From positions 1-64,000 of the forward strand of contig NZ_JAOCDM010000005.1 of NCBI RefSeq assembly GCF_029840925.1: 64,000 nucleotides of DNA, given 5' to 3'. Source of the stretch: Pseudomonas sp. GD03858. Its GTDB lineage: Bacteria > Pseudomonadota > Gammaproteobacteria > Pseudomonadales > Pseudomonadaceae. The position numbers were made by a program, and so were the translations under genes. Within the stretch, counting starts at the first letter, position 1. Every line of letters starts with the position of its first letter. Shown one piece after another: positions 8,420-16,439 of the stretch. The notes under the pieces are model-generated. The model had not been told where the DNA came from and did no database searches. It saw nothing but the letters and a program-made list of their open reading frames with translations.

Positions 8420-8860
8420 ATGAAAAACGTTATGAGGTTTAGCTGTTCTACCGGGTGTTTCTATGATTCGCGTATCCATCAAGAGATACCGGATGACGCC
8501 CTGTCAGTGACTCAGGAAGAATTCAACGATCTGTGCGCCGGGCGTAACACTGGCCAGCAAATCCTGCTGGAAAACGGAAAGTTGACTCTGGCCGATCGTG
8601 AGCCAGTCGTACTGTCGCGAGATGAGGCCGCGGCCAAGGAGCGAGCATGGCGCGACAGCGCCTTGGCCGATATTCAGTGGTTGCGCGATCGTCACCGTGA
8701 CCAACTGGAAATTGGCTCGACTGCCACGCTTGCGCCGGCGCAGTTCAAAGCGCTGTTGGTATACCTGCAGGTGCTGCGTGACTGGCCCCAGTCCGAGCAG
8801 TTCCCCCAGATCGAGCACCGGCCAGTCGCGCCGCCCTGGATCTCGGAACACATTCAATGA
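8420..8860 (+). CDS. Tail fibre assembly protein (module 3)
   Basis: 146-aa Tfa-family protein. The C-terminal signature (RDSALADIQWLRDRHRDQ, then LLVYLQVLRDWPQSEQFP and RPVAPPW) is the classic fibre-chaperone pattern of P2-like tails and R-pyocins. It lies 8 bp after its fibre. It differs from the module 1 and 2 assembly proteins, which form a separate paralogous pair. A strong terminator follows immediately. Confidence 0.85.
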   Translation: MKNVMRFSCSTGCFYDSRIHQEIPDDALSVTQEEFNDLCAGRNTGQQILLENGKLTLADREPVVLSRDEAAAKERAWRDSALADIQWLRDRHRDQLEIGSTATLAPAQFKALLVYLQVLRDWPQSEQFPQIEHRPVAPPWISEHIQ

Positions 8861-8884
8861 CGCCCCGCACTGACGGGGCGTTTT
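8861..8884 (+). terminator. Rho-independent terminator after fibre module 3
   Basis: Stem CGCCCCG / CGGGGCG with a 6-base loop and a T-run, starting one base after the Tfa stop. A weaker GC-rich hairpin (GGCC...GGCC, then TTTT) follows at about 8900-8925. It separates the baseplate/fibre block from the sheath/tube block. Confidence 0.8.
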
Positions 8885-8942
8885 CCTTTCCGATGGACCC
8901 TTGGCCTCGCTCTGCGGGGCCTTTTCGTATCTGGAGACTTAC

Positions 8943-10109
8943 ATGAGCGGATTCTTCCACGGCGTCACCGTGACCAACGTCGACACCGGCGCGCGCAACA
9001 TCGCGCTGCCGTCATCCTCGATCATCGGCCTGGTCGACACTTTCACCGAAGGCCCGGGCGCCACCGCCAAGGCCAACGACCTGGTGCTGATCACCAGCGA
9101 GCGCGAAGCGGTCGCGGCATTCGGCCAGGACGCGGCGATCACCAAGGCCTGTCGCGCCATCTACAGCCGCGCCAAGGCGGTCATCGTCGCTTGCGGCGTG
9201 GCCAAGCTCGAGGATGCCGCCGAGCAGACCTCGGCGATCATCGGCAACGTGCTGGCCGACGGCAAGCGCACCGGCTTGCAGGCGCTGCTCGACGGCAAGA
9301 GCCGTTTCAATGCCCAGCCGCGCCTGCTGGTCACCCCCAAGCACAGCGCCACCCAAGCCGTCGCTACCGCCCTGGTGGCCCTGGCCGACAAGCTGCGCGC
9401 CATCGCCATCATCGACGGCCCCAACACCACCGATGAAGCGGCCATCGCCTACGCCAAGAACTTCGGCGCCAAGCGCGCCTTCATGGTCGATCCGGGCGTG
9501 CGCTACTGGGACAACGCCGAAGAGGCCACCGTCGACGCGCCGGGTTCGGCCTGGGTCGCCGGCCTGTTCGCCTTCACCGACCGCGAGTACGGCTTCTGGG
9601 CTTCGCCTTCGAACAAGGAGTTCGTCGGCATCACCGGCACCACCCGCGCGGTGGAGTTCCTCGACGGCGACGACAGCTGCCGCGCCAACCTGCTGAACAA
9701 CGCCAACATCGCCACCATCATCCGCGACGACGGCTTCCGCCTGTGGGGCAACCGCACCCTGTCGAGCGACCCGAAATGGGCCTTCGTCACCCGCGTGCGG
9801 ACCATGGACATCGTCATGGACGCGATCCTCTACGGCCACAAGTGGGCCGTGGACCGTTCCATCACCGCCACCTACGTCAAGGACGTCACCGAGGGCCTGC
9901 AGGCCTTCATGCGCGACCTGAAGAACCAGGGCGCGATCATCAACTTCGAAGTCTATGCCGACCCGCAGCTGAACACCGCCAGCCAGCTCGAGCAGGGCAA
10001 GGTGTACTGGAACATCCGCTTCACCGATGTACCACCTGCCGAGAACCCCAATTTCCGCGTCGAAGTCACCAACCAGTGGCTGACCGAAGTCCTCGATTCC
10101 GCCGCTTAA
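8943..10109 (+). CDS. Contractile tail sheath protein FI
   Basis: 388-aa P2 gpFI-like sheath subunit. It begins MSGFFHGVTVTNVDTGARNI at the ATG at 8943, with GGAG at 8931. It contains the conserved AFVTRVRTMDIVMDAILYGHKWAVDR and KNQGAIINFEVYADPQLNTA in the C-terminal domain that links subunits. Its presence with the tube protein proves a contractile (R-type) particle. No membrane segments. The tube gene follows after 13 bp. Confidence 0.95.
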   Translation: MSGFFHGVTVTNVDTGARNIALPSSSIIGLVDTFTEGPGATAKANDLVLITSEREAVAAFGQDAAITKACRAIYSRAKAVIVACGVAKLEDAAEQTSAIIGNVLADGKRTGLQALLDGKSRFNAQPRLLVTPKHSATQAVATALVALADKLRAIAIIDGPNTTDEAAIAYAKNFGAKRAFMVDPGVRYWDNAEEATVDAPGSAWVAGLFAFTDREYGFWASPSNKEFVGITGTTRAVEFLDGDDSCRANLLNNANIATIIRDDGFRLWGNRTLSSDPKWAFVTRVRTMDIVMDAILYGHKWAVDRSITATYVKDVTEGLQAFMRDLKNQGAIINFEVYADPQLNTASQLEQGKVYWNIRFTDVPPAENPNFRVEVTNQWLTEVLDSAA

Positions 10110-10122
10110 GGAGCGCATCCAC

Positions 10123-10632
10123 ATGGCAATGATCCCCGAAACACTGGCCAACCTGAACCTGTTCGTCGATGGCGTCAGCTTCCAGGGCGACGTGCCCAGC
10201 CTGACCCTGCCCAAGCTCACCCTGAAGATGGAGGAGCACCGCCCCGGTGGCATGGACATGCCGGTCGAGATGGACCTGGGCATGGAGAAGCAGGAGGCGG
10301 CCTTCACCACCACTGGCGTGCGCCGCGAGTCGCTGAAGTTCTTCGGCCTGGCCGATGGCACCGCCTTCAACGGCACCTTCCGCGGCGCCTTCAAGGGCCT
10401 GAAGGGCAAGATCAACCCAGTGATCGTCACCCTGCGCGGTTCCCTGAAGGAAATCGACATGGGCGACTGGAAATCCGGCGACAAGGCCGAGATCAAGCAC
10501 AGCGTCGCCGTCACCTACTACAAGCTGGAAGTCGATGGCCGCCTGGTTTACGAGATCGACGCCCTGGGCATGAAGCGGGTGATCGATGGGGTCGACCAGC
10601 TGGCCGCGCAACGCGCCGCCCTTGGCCTTTAA
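10123..10632 (+). CDS. Tail tube protein FII
   Basis: 169-aa P2 gpFII-like inner tube protein. It begins MAMIPETLANLNLFVDGVSF and contains LPKLTLKMEEHRPGGMDMPVEMDLGMEK and the C-terminal KLEVDGRLVYEIDALGMKRVIDGVDQL. It forms the tube inside the sheath. GGAG stands before the ATG; the gpE gene follows after 12 bp. Confidence 0.95.
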   Translation: MAMIPETLANLNLFVDGVSFQGDVPSLTLPKLTLKMEEHRPGGMDMPVEMDLGMEKQEAAFTTTGVRRESLKFFGLADGTAFNGTFRGAFKGLKGKINPVIVTLRGSLKEIDMGDWKSGDKAEIKHSVAVTYYKLEVDGRLVYEIDALGMKRVIDGVDQLAAQRAALGL

Positions 10633-10644
10633 GGAGAACGCCCG

Positions 10645-10947
10645 ATGGCTCAAGCGAAAAAGATGCCGCAATGGCTGACGGTCGATGCCGAGCGCGTGAC
10701 CGTGCGCCTGTCGCGCCCCAGCGAGGCCAATGGCGTACAGGTCGACAGCCTGGCGCTGCGCGCCCCGACCGTGCGCGACATTCGCAACGCCCAGGCCGGC
10801 GGCGCAGGTGACGACGAGCAGCGCGAGCTGAACCTGTTCGCCTCGCTGGCCGAAGTCGGCGTAAAGGATCTCGAAGGTCTGGCCCTGAAGGACTACAGCC
10901 GGCTGCAGGCTGGCTATTTTCGCCTGGTGCAGGACGACGAGCTTTGA
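10645..10947 (+). CDS. Tail assembly chaperone gpE
   Basis: 100-aa P2 gpE-like chaperone: VRLSRPSEANGVQVDSLALRAPTVRDI, then acidic residues, then a helical end. The frame ends ...DDE CTT TGA C. The +1 frame past the stop encodes a typical gpE' tail (to 11059), so a fraction of ribosomes may make a gpE-E' fusion of 137 residues. Such fusions coat the tape measure before tube assembly. Confidence 0.88.
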   Translation: MAQAKKMPQWLTVDAERVTVRLSRPSEANGVQVDSLALRAPTVRDIRNAQAGGAGDDEQRELNLFASLAEVGVKDLEGLALKDYSRLQAGYFRLVQDDEL

Positions 10948-11059
10948 CCCGGCCCGGCAGAAGGCCGCCGCCAGGCGGCTGGCCAGGGAGCTGCATTTTT
11001 CCGCCAGCGAAATCATGACCATGTCGTACAGCGACATGGTTTGGTGGCTGGTGGAGTGA
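10942..11059 (+). CDS. gpE' extension reached by predicted +1 frameshift
   Basis: After CTT (10942-10944), skipping one base puts ribosomes on GAC and opens DPARQKAAARRLARELHF, then EIMTMSYSDMVWWLVE and a stop at 11057. This is the usual gpE' motif (…EI..M…D…WW…). No separate start codon with a ribosome site precedes it. The frame is +1 (equivalently -2) to gpE, whereas P2 uses -1. The site is identical to the prfB frameshift heptamer CTTTGAC. Confidence 0.65.
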
Positions 11060-11072
11060 AAGGGAGACACGG

Positions 11073-12872
11073 ATGGCGAACAGATCTACGCAAGCGCTAG
11101 GCGCAGCCTCCGTCCTGGAGCTCGGGGGATCGTTGAGGGGGGAGCGACTCCTCACGGTACCCATGGGGGCGTTTGGGGTGACCCAGCGGCCGCCCGATGT
11201 TGGTGGTGGTAGTGCCAGGCCGCCCCGGCAAGGGAAGGAGGCTGTCGAGGACAAGGTCGAACAGACCGAATCCTTGAAGGCACAGCAACAGCAGGTTGGC
11301 CTGCTTCAGCAAAACAAGGCACTTCTGGAGCGCGCCCTGAACGCCCGGGCGATTCCTCCGGTGCCGACACCGTTGGCCCAGGTCACGCAGACTGCGCGCG
11401 ATGCCGTATCGTCGCTGCTGGTTGCAGGCGGCGGTTACCTGCTGGCGAAGGGAATCGCCCAGGCACCCGCAGCGATTGGCAAAACCTGGAGCGGGAGCCG
11501 TGGTACGCCTGACAGCGAGGGCCATCCTGACGGAGCCCAAGTCAGCACACCCGCTCGTCCGGGTACTGTGTATCTGCCTGCGCTGCTCATCGGCGGCACT
11601 GAGCGCAAACCTGTCATGGAAGACTACCCGCTTGGCGCGGATGCGGGCCCCGCGCCAGTGCCCAGACCCGCCGAGCCGGGGCGTTGGGCGCGGGCGCTGC
11701 TGGCTGGCAAGTCGGCTGCCGGCATGGCAGGGCTGGACGCCGGGATGAAACTTATCTTCACGGCGACCACTGCCTCCACGCCAGACCAGGTGGGCGAGGG
11801 GGTGGGGGGCGCCATAGGTGGCTTCCTTGGCGCCGTGCCGGGGGCCATGCTGGGCGGGAAGCTCAAGGCCGGGGCTCCGGTTGCCTCGCTGGCGTTCTCC
11901 TTCGTCGGCGACAAGGTCGGCGGCGCGCTGGGCAAGGCGCTGATGGCCGCTCCTGGAGACGCATCACGACAAGCATCGGCAACCAATACCGGAGGCGGGC
12001 AATCGACACCTCCCGTGAGTGCCTCCTCGCCATCGCCTGCGACCACCTTGTGGGGCACCCTGGCCGGTGCCGTGGGGATCGGTGCGGGGGCGGCGGCGTT
12101 CAGGCACCGGGGCCGGCTGAGTCGTCTGGCGCGTGGCAAACGCAGCCCGATGTTGGAAGAGCCTTATCCATTGGGCGCGGACGCCGGGCCATCGCCCACG
12201 GGCATCAATCCTGCGGCGGGACGCTGGACCAGGCTGAAGGACGCGTTCAAGGCACCGGGCAAATTGCCTTGGCTGGAGGCCGGGATGAAGGCGGGCTACA
12301 CCTACGCCACCGCCAAGACGCCCGAGGAGAAGGGGGCCGGCTACGGTGGCGCGATAGGTGGCGCGGTAGGCACGGCGCTGGGGGGCTTGCTCCTTGGCGG
12401 CATCGTCGGACCACCCGTTGCAATGCTGATTGGCAATGCGGTCGGTGACAAGGTCGGCGGTGTGGTTGGCGGATGGATCGGCAAGACGCTCTTCGCTGCC
12501 TCCGACGGGCCCCGCGAGAAACATCGCTCGGCGATTGCTCTGCGAGACCCACGCCAGATCACCCAGGTCCCCAGGGGGGAAGTCATCGACGAGCAGGTCG
12601 GCACAAGGATGGCCAGACAGCTCTTGTCACCGACAGCCCCGTTGAGGCTGCCGGAAGCCGACCCCTCTCCGGCACAGGGCCAAGGAGCGACTGCGCAACC
12701 GGTCACCCAGCAATTCACCTTCACCGCGAACATGCCCATCACCGTGCAAGGCAGCATCGATGCGCCCAACCAGCTCGCCCAGCAACTCGAGGAAGCGGTC
12801 CGGCGGGTGATGCAGGACCTGCACAGGCAGGCCTACAACGCACAGCTGGCCGATCACCCCAATGCATTCTGA
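11073..12872 (+). CDS. Tail tape measure protein with duplicated glycine-zipper module
   Basis: 599-aa tape measure, the largest gene of the tube block and in the P2 gpT position. An N-terminal coiled-coil (KVEQTESLKAQQQQVGLLQQNKALLERAL, ~residues 62-90) is followed by two related modules. Each begins YPLGADAGP and contains a glycine-zipper membrane-like stretch ending VGDKVGG-G-GK-L (about residues 185-300 and 360-470). The C-terminus (QQFTFTANMPITVQGSID, then LAQQLEEAVRRVMQDL) resembles tape-measure ends. Its length should set tail length; 599 aa is short for P2-like tails. Confidence 0.8.
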   Translation: MANRSTQALGAASVLELGGSLRGERLLTVPMGAFGVTQRPPDVGGGSARPPRQGKEAVEDKVEQTESLKAQQQQVGLLQQNKALLERALNARAIPPVPTPLAQVTQTARDAVSSLLVAGGGYLLAKGIAQAPAAIGKTWSGSRGTPDSEGHPDGAQVSTPARPGTVYLPALLIGGTERKPVMEDYPLGADAGPAPVPRPAEPGRWARALLAGKSAAGMAGLDAGMKLIFTATTASTPDQVGEGVGGAIGGFLGAVPGAMLGGKLKAGAPVASLAFSFVGDKVGGALGKALMAAPGDASRQASATNTGGGQSTPPVSASSPSPATTLWGTLAGAVGIGAGAAAFRHRGRLSRLARGKRSPMLEEPYPLGADAGPSPTGINPAAGRWTRLKDAFKAPGKLPWLEAGMKAGYTYATAKTPEEKGAGYGGAIGGAVGTALGGLLLGGIVGPPVAMLIGNAVGDKVGGVVGGWIGKTLFAASDGPREKHRSAIALRDPRQITQVPRGEVIDEQVGTRMARQLLSPTAPLRLPEADPSPAQGQGATAQPVTQQFTFTANMPITVQGSIDAPNQLAQQLEEAVRRVMQDLHRQAYNAQLADHPNAF

Positions 12873-12884
12873 ACAGGAGGAACC

Positions 12885-13730
12885 ATGACCTATCTGGAGC
12901 AGCTGCAAGCCACGCTGCACGCCCTGGTCAAGGCGGGAGAGGCAGGGCGTCGGCGTGCCGACGCCATGCTCGATCCGCTGAACGAGGCGATCGGCCATGT
13001 GCAGGGCGCGGTCGCCGAACTGGAAGGTTTGCCGGTGGTGGGGCCGATCATCGGCGCCAAGCTGCAACGCACGCTGCGGGCCATCGCCACGGCCCAGGCT
13101 CGGGTGGCCAAAGCGATTGCCCGGTACGACCAGGCACTGGGCGTGGTGCGCCAGGTGCGTGAGCGGATCGATGTGTTCGCCGGCCACGTGGCCAAGGCCG
13201 GGGCGGCGATTCGCCGGGTGGCGGGGGAGGTGCGTTCGACGGTGAATGGCGTGTTGTCCACGCTGGGCTTCGCGCCTCAGACGACACCCGCCGCCGAAGC
13301 GATCAAGCCGTTCCCGCATCTGCTGGTGTTGCAGCCCCTGAAGGCCGGCGCCGCGCCGTACTACTTCAATCTCGACACCGCCGCCTTCGACCAGTTGCGC
13401 CGGCAGACGCGTTTTCGCTGGGCCGGGCAGGAACGCCTGAGCCGCGCGAATGCCCAGCAGGCCATCAGCCTGGGCGAGGAGAGCATCAATATCCGTGGTG
13501 CGATCTTCCCTGGGTTCAAGGGCGGTCTCGGCCAACTGCAGACGCTGCGCAGCATCGGCCGCCAGTTGCTGCCGCTGTCGTTGACCACCGGCTACGGCGA
13601 GGTGCTCGGCACCTGGTGCCTGACCAGCATCGAAGAGGAACAGAGCATGCTGCTGGCCGGCGGCATTGCGCGCAAACAAGGTTTTTCACTGGAGTTCGTG
13701 AGCTATGGCCAGGACCTGCAAAACGTCTGA
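12885..13730 (+). CDS. Tail protein U with N-terminal helical extension
   Basis: 281-aa protein. The C-terminal ~130 residues (LDTAAFDQLRRQTRFRWAGQ, then GEESINIRGAIFPGFKGGLGQL and TTGYGEVLGTWCL) match phage tail protein gpU. The N-terminal ~150 residues are an Ala-rich helical extension absent from P2 gpU (~160 aa); such fusions are common in pseudomonad tailocins. GGAGG at 12876 sets the start. It overlaps gpX by 26 bp. Confidence 0.82.
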   Translation: MTYLEQLQATLHALVKAGEAGRRRADAMLDPLNEAIGHVQGAVAELEGLPVVGPIIGAKLQRTLRAIATAQARVAKAIARYDQALGVVRQVRERIDVFAGHVAKAGAAIRRVAGEVRSTVNGVLSTLGFAPQTTPAAEAIKPFPHLLVLQPLKAGAAPYYFNLDTAAFDQLRRQTRFRWAGQERLSRANAQQAISLGEESINIRGAIFPGFKGGLGQLQTLRSIGRQLLPLSLTTGYGEVLGTWCLTSIEEEQSMLLAGGIARKQGFSLEFVSYGQDLQNV

Positions 13731-13911
13731 GGGCGACATGCTCGACACCCTTTGTCAGCACTACTACGGGCACCTGGGCGGCACGCTTGAGGCGGTGCTC
13801 AATGCCAACCAGGGGCTGGCGGACGAAGCGCAGCCGTTTCGTGCTGGCGTGAGGATTCAGCTGCCGGAGCTGCCGGTGACCGCGAGCGACGCCGTCCAGT
13901 TGTGGGATTGA
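13705..13911 (+). CDS. Tail protein X (LysM-like)
   Basis: 68-aa gpX-family protein. SEGDMLDTLCQHYYGHLGGTLEAVLNANQGLAD matches the small LysM-like fold of tail X proteins. The start at 13705 keeps the conserved 'EGD.LD.LC..YYG' preceded by a few residues and overlaps gpU. It binds near the hub at the tail base. Confidence 0.85.
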   Translation: MARTCKTSEGDMLDTLCQHYYGHLGGTLEAVLNANQGLADEAQPFRAGVRIQLPELPVTASDAVQLWD

Positions 13912-13957
13912 CCAGCAGCGAGATGGCACCTTTCAAATCACCACTGGAGCCTGAACC

Positions 13958-14992
13958 ATGCAGCCCCAATTTCGCATCACCGCGGACGGCAACGACATCA
14001 CCCGGTTGATCAATGACCGCCTGCTGCTGCTGCGTACCACCGACAAGCCCGGCGTCGAGTCGGACGAGTTCGAACTGCGCATCGATGCCCGCGACGGCGC
14101 CATTGCGCTGCCGGCCAGGGGCGCGCTGCTCGAGGTCCACCTGGGCTATGCCGGACAACCCTTGAGCCGCCTGGGCCGCTATAGCGTGGATGAGGTCGAG
14201 CTGTCCGGCCCGCCCGATACCCTGGTGATCCGCGGCAAGGCCAGCGACCTGCGTGGCACCGGCAAGACCATCCGCAGCGGCAGTTGGGAGAACGTGACGC
14301 TGCAACGCATCGTCGCCGAAATCGCCGCGCGCAACGGCTGGCAGGCGGTCTGCCCGCTGGCTGTGCAGGTGCCACGGGTCGATCAGTACAGCGAGTCGGA
14401 TTTCAACTTCATCACCCGCCTTGCCCGCCTGCACGACTGCACCGCCAAACTGGCCAACGGGCAATTGCTGGTGATGCCGCGCCAGGGCGGACACAGCGCC
14501 AGCGGCAAATCGTTGGGCGTGGTGACCATCGCCCGTGCCGATGTCAGTCAGTGGCAGTTCAGGCTGGCGGACAAGAACACCCATAAGGCGGTCAGGGCCC
14601 GGCATCAGGACAGCGCCAGCGGTCGTCTGCAGGCTGTGGAGTTGATCAACGGCGACGCGCCCGACGGCCTGCAGCCGGTGTATACCGACCGCCATCTGTA
14701 TCCCACCCGCGCCGCCGCCGAGCAGGCCGCCCGGGCGCGCCTGGCCAGCTTCAATCGCGACAGCGCCAGCGTGCGCCTGGACATGCCGGGGCGCACCGAC
14801 CTGTTCGCCGAACGCAGCATCGAGACCCGCGGTTTTCTCGCCGGACTGGACGGGACGTACCTGATCGAGTCGGTGGAGCAGGTATTCACCGCCAGTGGCT
14901 GGCGTACCACCGTGCAGTGCAACGGCGGGCGCCAGGGCAAGGCCCGGGCCAAGGGCGCGGCGCCGCAGCGCAGCGGGGCATTCAAGGCCTGA
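13958..14992 (+). CDS. Baseplate hub protein D (late control D-like)
   Basis: 344-aa P2 gpD-like hub. FRITADGNDITRLINDRLLLLRTTDKPGVESDEFELRI at the N-terminus and QYSESDFNFITRLARLHD mid-protein are family hallmarks. It forms the trimeric hub on which the gpV spike sits. The name 'late control D' is historical and does not imply regulation. Confidence 0.9.
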   Translation: MQPQFRITADGNDITRLINDRLLLLRTTDKPGVESDEFELRIDARDGAIALPARGALLEVHLGYAGQPLSRLGRYSVDEVELSGPPDTLVIRGKASDLRGTGKTIRSGSWENVTLQRIVAEIAARNGWQAVCPLAVQVPRVDQYSESDFNFITRLARLHDCTAKLANGQLLVMPRQGGHSASGKSLGVVTIARADVSQWQFRLADKNTHKAVRARHQDSASGRLQAVELINGDAPDGLQPVYTDRHLYPTRAAAEQAARARLASFNRDSASVRLDMPGRTDLFAERSIETRGFLAGLDGTYLIESVEQVFTASGWRTTVQCNGGRQGKARAKGAAPQRSGAFKA

Positions 14993-15135
14993 CGGCCATG
15001 GAGAGGGTTTCCCGGTGCCTGCGGGTCAATGCAGTTCCTATAGTCGTCGTCAAATCGACGGGCCCGACCAGGGAGGGCGGCACATGCGTGACTTACCCCT
15101 GTCGGAGGTGACCTTCGAACCGTCAGGACCAGCAC

Positions 15136-15345
15136 ATGTTCATCGATCTACGCTGTGGCCAGTGCAACAAGCTGCTGGCACGCATCACCCCCGTTTCCGA
15201 GCTCCAGATCAAGTGCGGCCGCTGCCGCACCTTGAATCATGTGAAAGCCACGCGCTTCGAGCCATCGCCCATGAGCGAACCCGTGGCGGCGATCGCCGCC
15301 GTTCGATCAGACCGCAATGGAGAACCCATCGATGCCGCTCACTGA
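15136..15345 (+). CDS. Com-like zinc-finger translational regulator
   Basis: 69-aa protein with a four-cysteine finger: C7-x2-C10 and C27-x2-C30 in a compact N-terminal domain (FIDLRCGQCNKLLARI … QIKCGRCRTLNHV). This matches Mu Com, an RNA-binding protein that opens the mom message for translation. No mom gene is present. The stop overlaps the endolysin start by 14 bp, so Com may act on, or be translationally coupled to, the lysis gene. Confidence 0.8.
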   Translation: MFIDLRCGQCNKLLARITPVSELQIKCGRCRTLNHVKATRFEPSPMSEPVAAIAAVRSDRNGEPIDAAH

Positions 15346-15883
15346 ACAGCAGCTTCGCCAGATCTACCCGCTCGCCGGCCAGCGCGCCGCGACCTTTCTT
15401 CCCGCTCTCAACAGTGCCATGGCCAATTGGGAAATCGACCACCCCAAGCGCATCGCAGCCTTCCTGGCCCAGGTCGGCCACGAGTCCGGCCAGTTGCGTT
15501 ACGTCAAGGAGCTGGGCAACGCCCGCTACCTGGCCCGCTACGACACTGGCAGCCTGGCGCTGCGCCTGGGCAACACGCCCGAGGCCGATGGCGATGGCCA
15601 GCGCTATTGTGGGCGCGGGCTGATCCAGGTGACCGGACGCAACAATTACCAGGCTTGCAGTCGCGCACTGTTCGGTGACGAGCGCCTGCTGGCGCAGCCG
15701 CAGATCCTCGAGCAACCGCGCTGGGCCTGCGAGTCGGCGGCCTGGTTCTGGCATTCGCGCGGGCTCAATGCGCTGGCCGATCAGGGCGAATTCAACCGAA
15801 TCACCCGGCATATCAATGGCGGATTGAATGGCCTGTCCGATCGCCTCGAACTGTGGAGCCGGGCGCGCGAGGTGCTGTGTTGA
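15332..15883 (+). CDS. GH19-family endolysin
   Basis: 183-aa muramidase/chitinase-like lysis enzyme. The proposed catalytic region AQVGHESGQLRYVKEL (H50, E51, second Glu E60) and CGRGLIQVTGRNNY are GH19 hallmarks. The ATG at 15332 is preferred over the ATG at 15317 because GGAG lies 9 bp upstream. There is no signal peptide, so a holin is needed; none is seen in this window. It cleaves peptidoglycan to release particles. Its stop overlaps the Rz start. Confidence 0.88.
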   Translation: MPLTEQQLRQIYPLAGQRAATFLPALNSAMANWEIDHPKRIAAFLAQVGHESGQLRYVKELGNARYLARYDTGSLALRLGNTPEADGDGQRYCGRGLIQVTGRNNYQACSRALFGDERLLAQPQILEQPRWACESAAWFWHSRGLNALADQGEFNRITRHINGGLNGLSDRLELWSRAREVLC

Positions 15884-16386
15884 GTCGCTTGCAGTTGGCG
15901 CTCTGCTTGCTGCTGATGACGCTCAGTGCGGCATCGGCCTGGCAGGTACAGGCCTGGCGTCATGGGCGCCAGCAGGCCCTGCAGGAGCAGGAACTGGCAC
16001 AGCAGCGCCTTGACCAGGCCGAGGCGCTGCAGCGGCTGATGCTGGCCGAGCGCGAACAGCGCCTGAGCCTCGAGCGGCGCCTGCAGGACAGTGAATCGAA
16101 ACATTTCCAGGAACTCAATGATGCCCAACAGTCTCAAGCCCGTCTGCGTGATCGCCTTGCTACTGCCGATCTGCGCCTGTCGGTCCTGGTCGAGCGTGAC
16201 AGCCGTTGCCCCGCAGTGCCTGCCACCACCGGCGCCGGCGGCCTGGATCATGACCCCGTACGCGCCCGACTTGACCCAGCGCATGCTCGACGAATTGTCG
16301 CCATCACCGACGACGGAGACCGCGGATTGATCGCCTTGCGCGCCTGCCAGGACTATGTGCGCGCGCTTGCACTACCTGACCGGTGA
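15880..16386 (+). CDS. Rz-like inner-membrane spanin
   Basis: 168-aa i-spanin starting at TTG 15880, which overlaps the endolysin stop (TTGA). An N-terminal signal anchor (LQLALCLLLMTLSAASAWQV) is followed by a long coiled coil rich in Gln, Glu and Arg (residues ~25-100), typical of Rz. It spans the periplasm and pairs with the nested Rz1 lipoprotein to fuse inner and outer membranes at lysis. Confidence 0.8.
   Translation: MSRLQLALCLLLMTLSAASAWQVQAWRHGRQQALQEQELAQQRLDQAEALQRLMLAEREQRLSLERRLQDSESKHFQELNDAQQSQARLRDRLATADLRLSVLVERDSRCPAVPATTGAGGLDHDPVRARLDPAHARRIVAITDDGDRGLIALRACQDYVRALALPDR
16118..16330 (+). CDS. Rz1-like outer-membrane spanin nested in Rz
   Basis: Wholly contained in the Rz gene in another frame. 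Starting at ATG 16118 or 16121 (AGGA upstream) it encodes a ~70-aa lipoprotein: LKPVCVIALLLPICAC has a hydrophobic signal and a lipobox ending at the second Cys of CAC, followed by a Pro-rich stretch (CLPPPAPAA). This is the classic Rz/Rz1 embedded arrangement. Confidence 0.72.
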   Translation: MMPNSLKPVCVIALLLPICACRSWSSVTAVAPQCLPPPAPAAWIMTPYAPDLTQRMLDELSPSPTTETAD

Positions 16387-16439
16387 TCGGGATCACGGCA
16401 TAATGCCGGTCCAGACGCATTGCCGGAAGCAAGGAACGC

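Noticed and set aside
1-16386. Complete P2-like prophage
   Set aside because: No capsid, portal, terminase, integrase or replication gene is visible, and the cluster ends with lysis genes next to cinA-recA, a common tailocin locus. Genes left of the window could still change this view.
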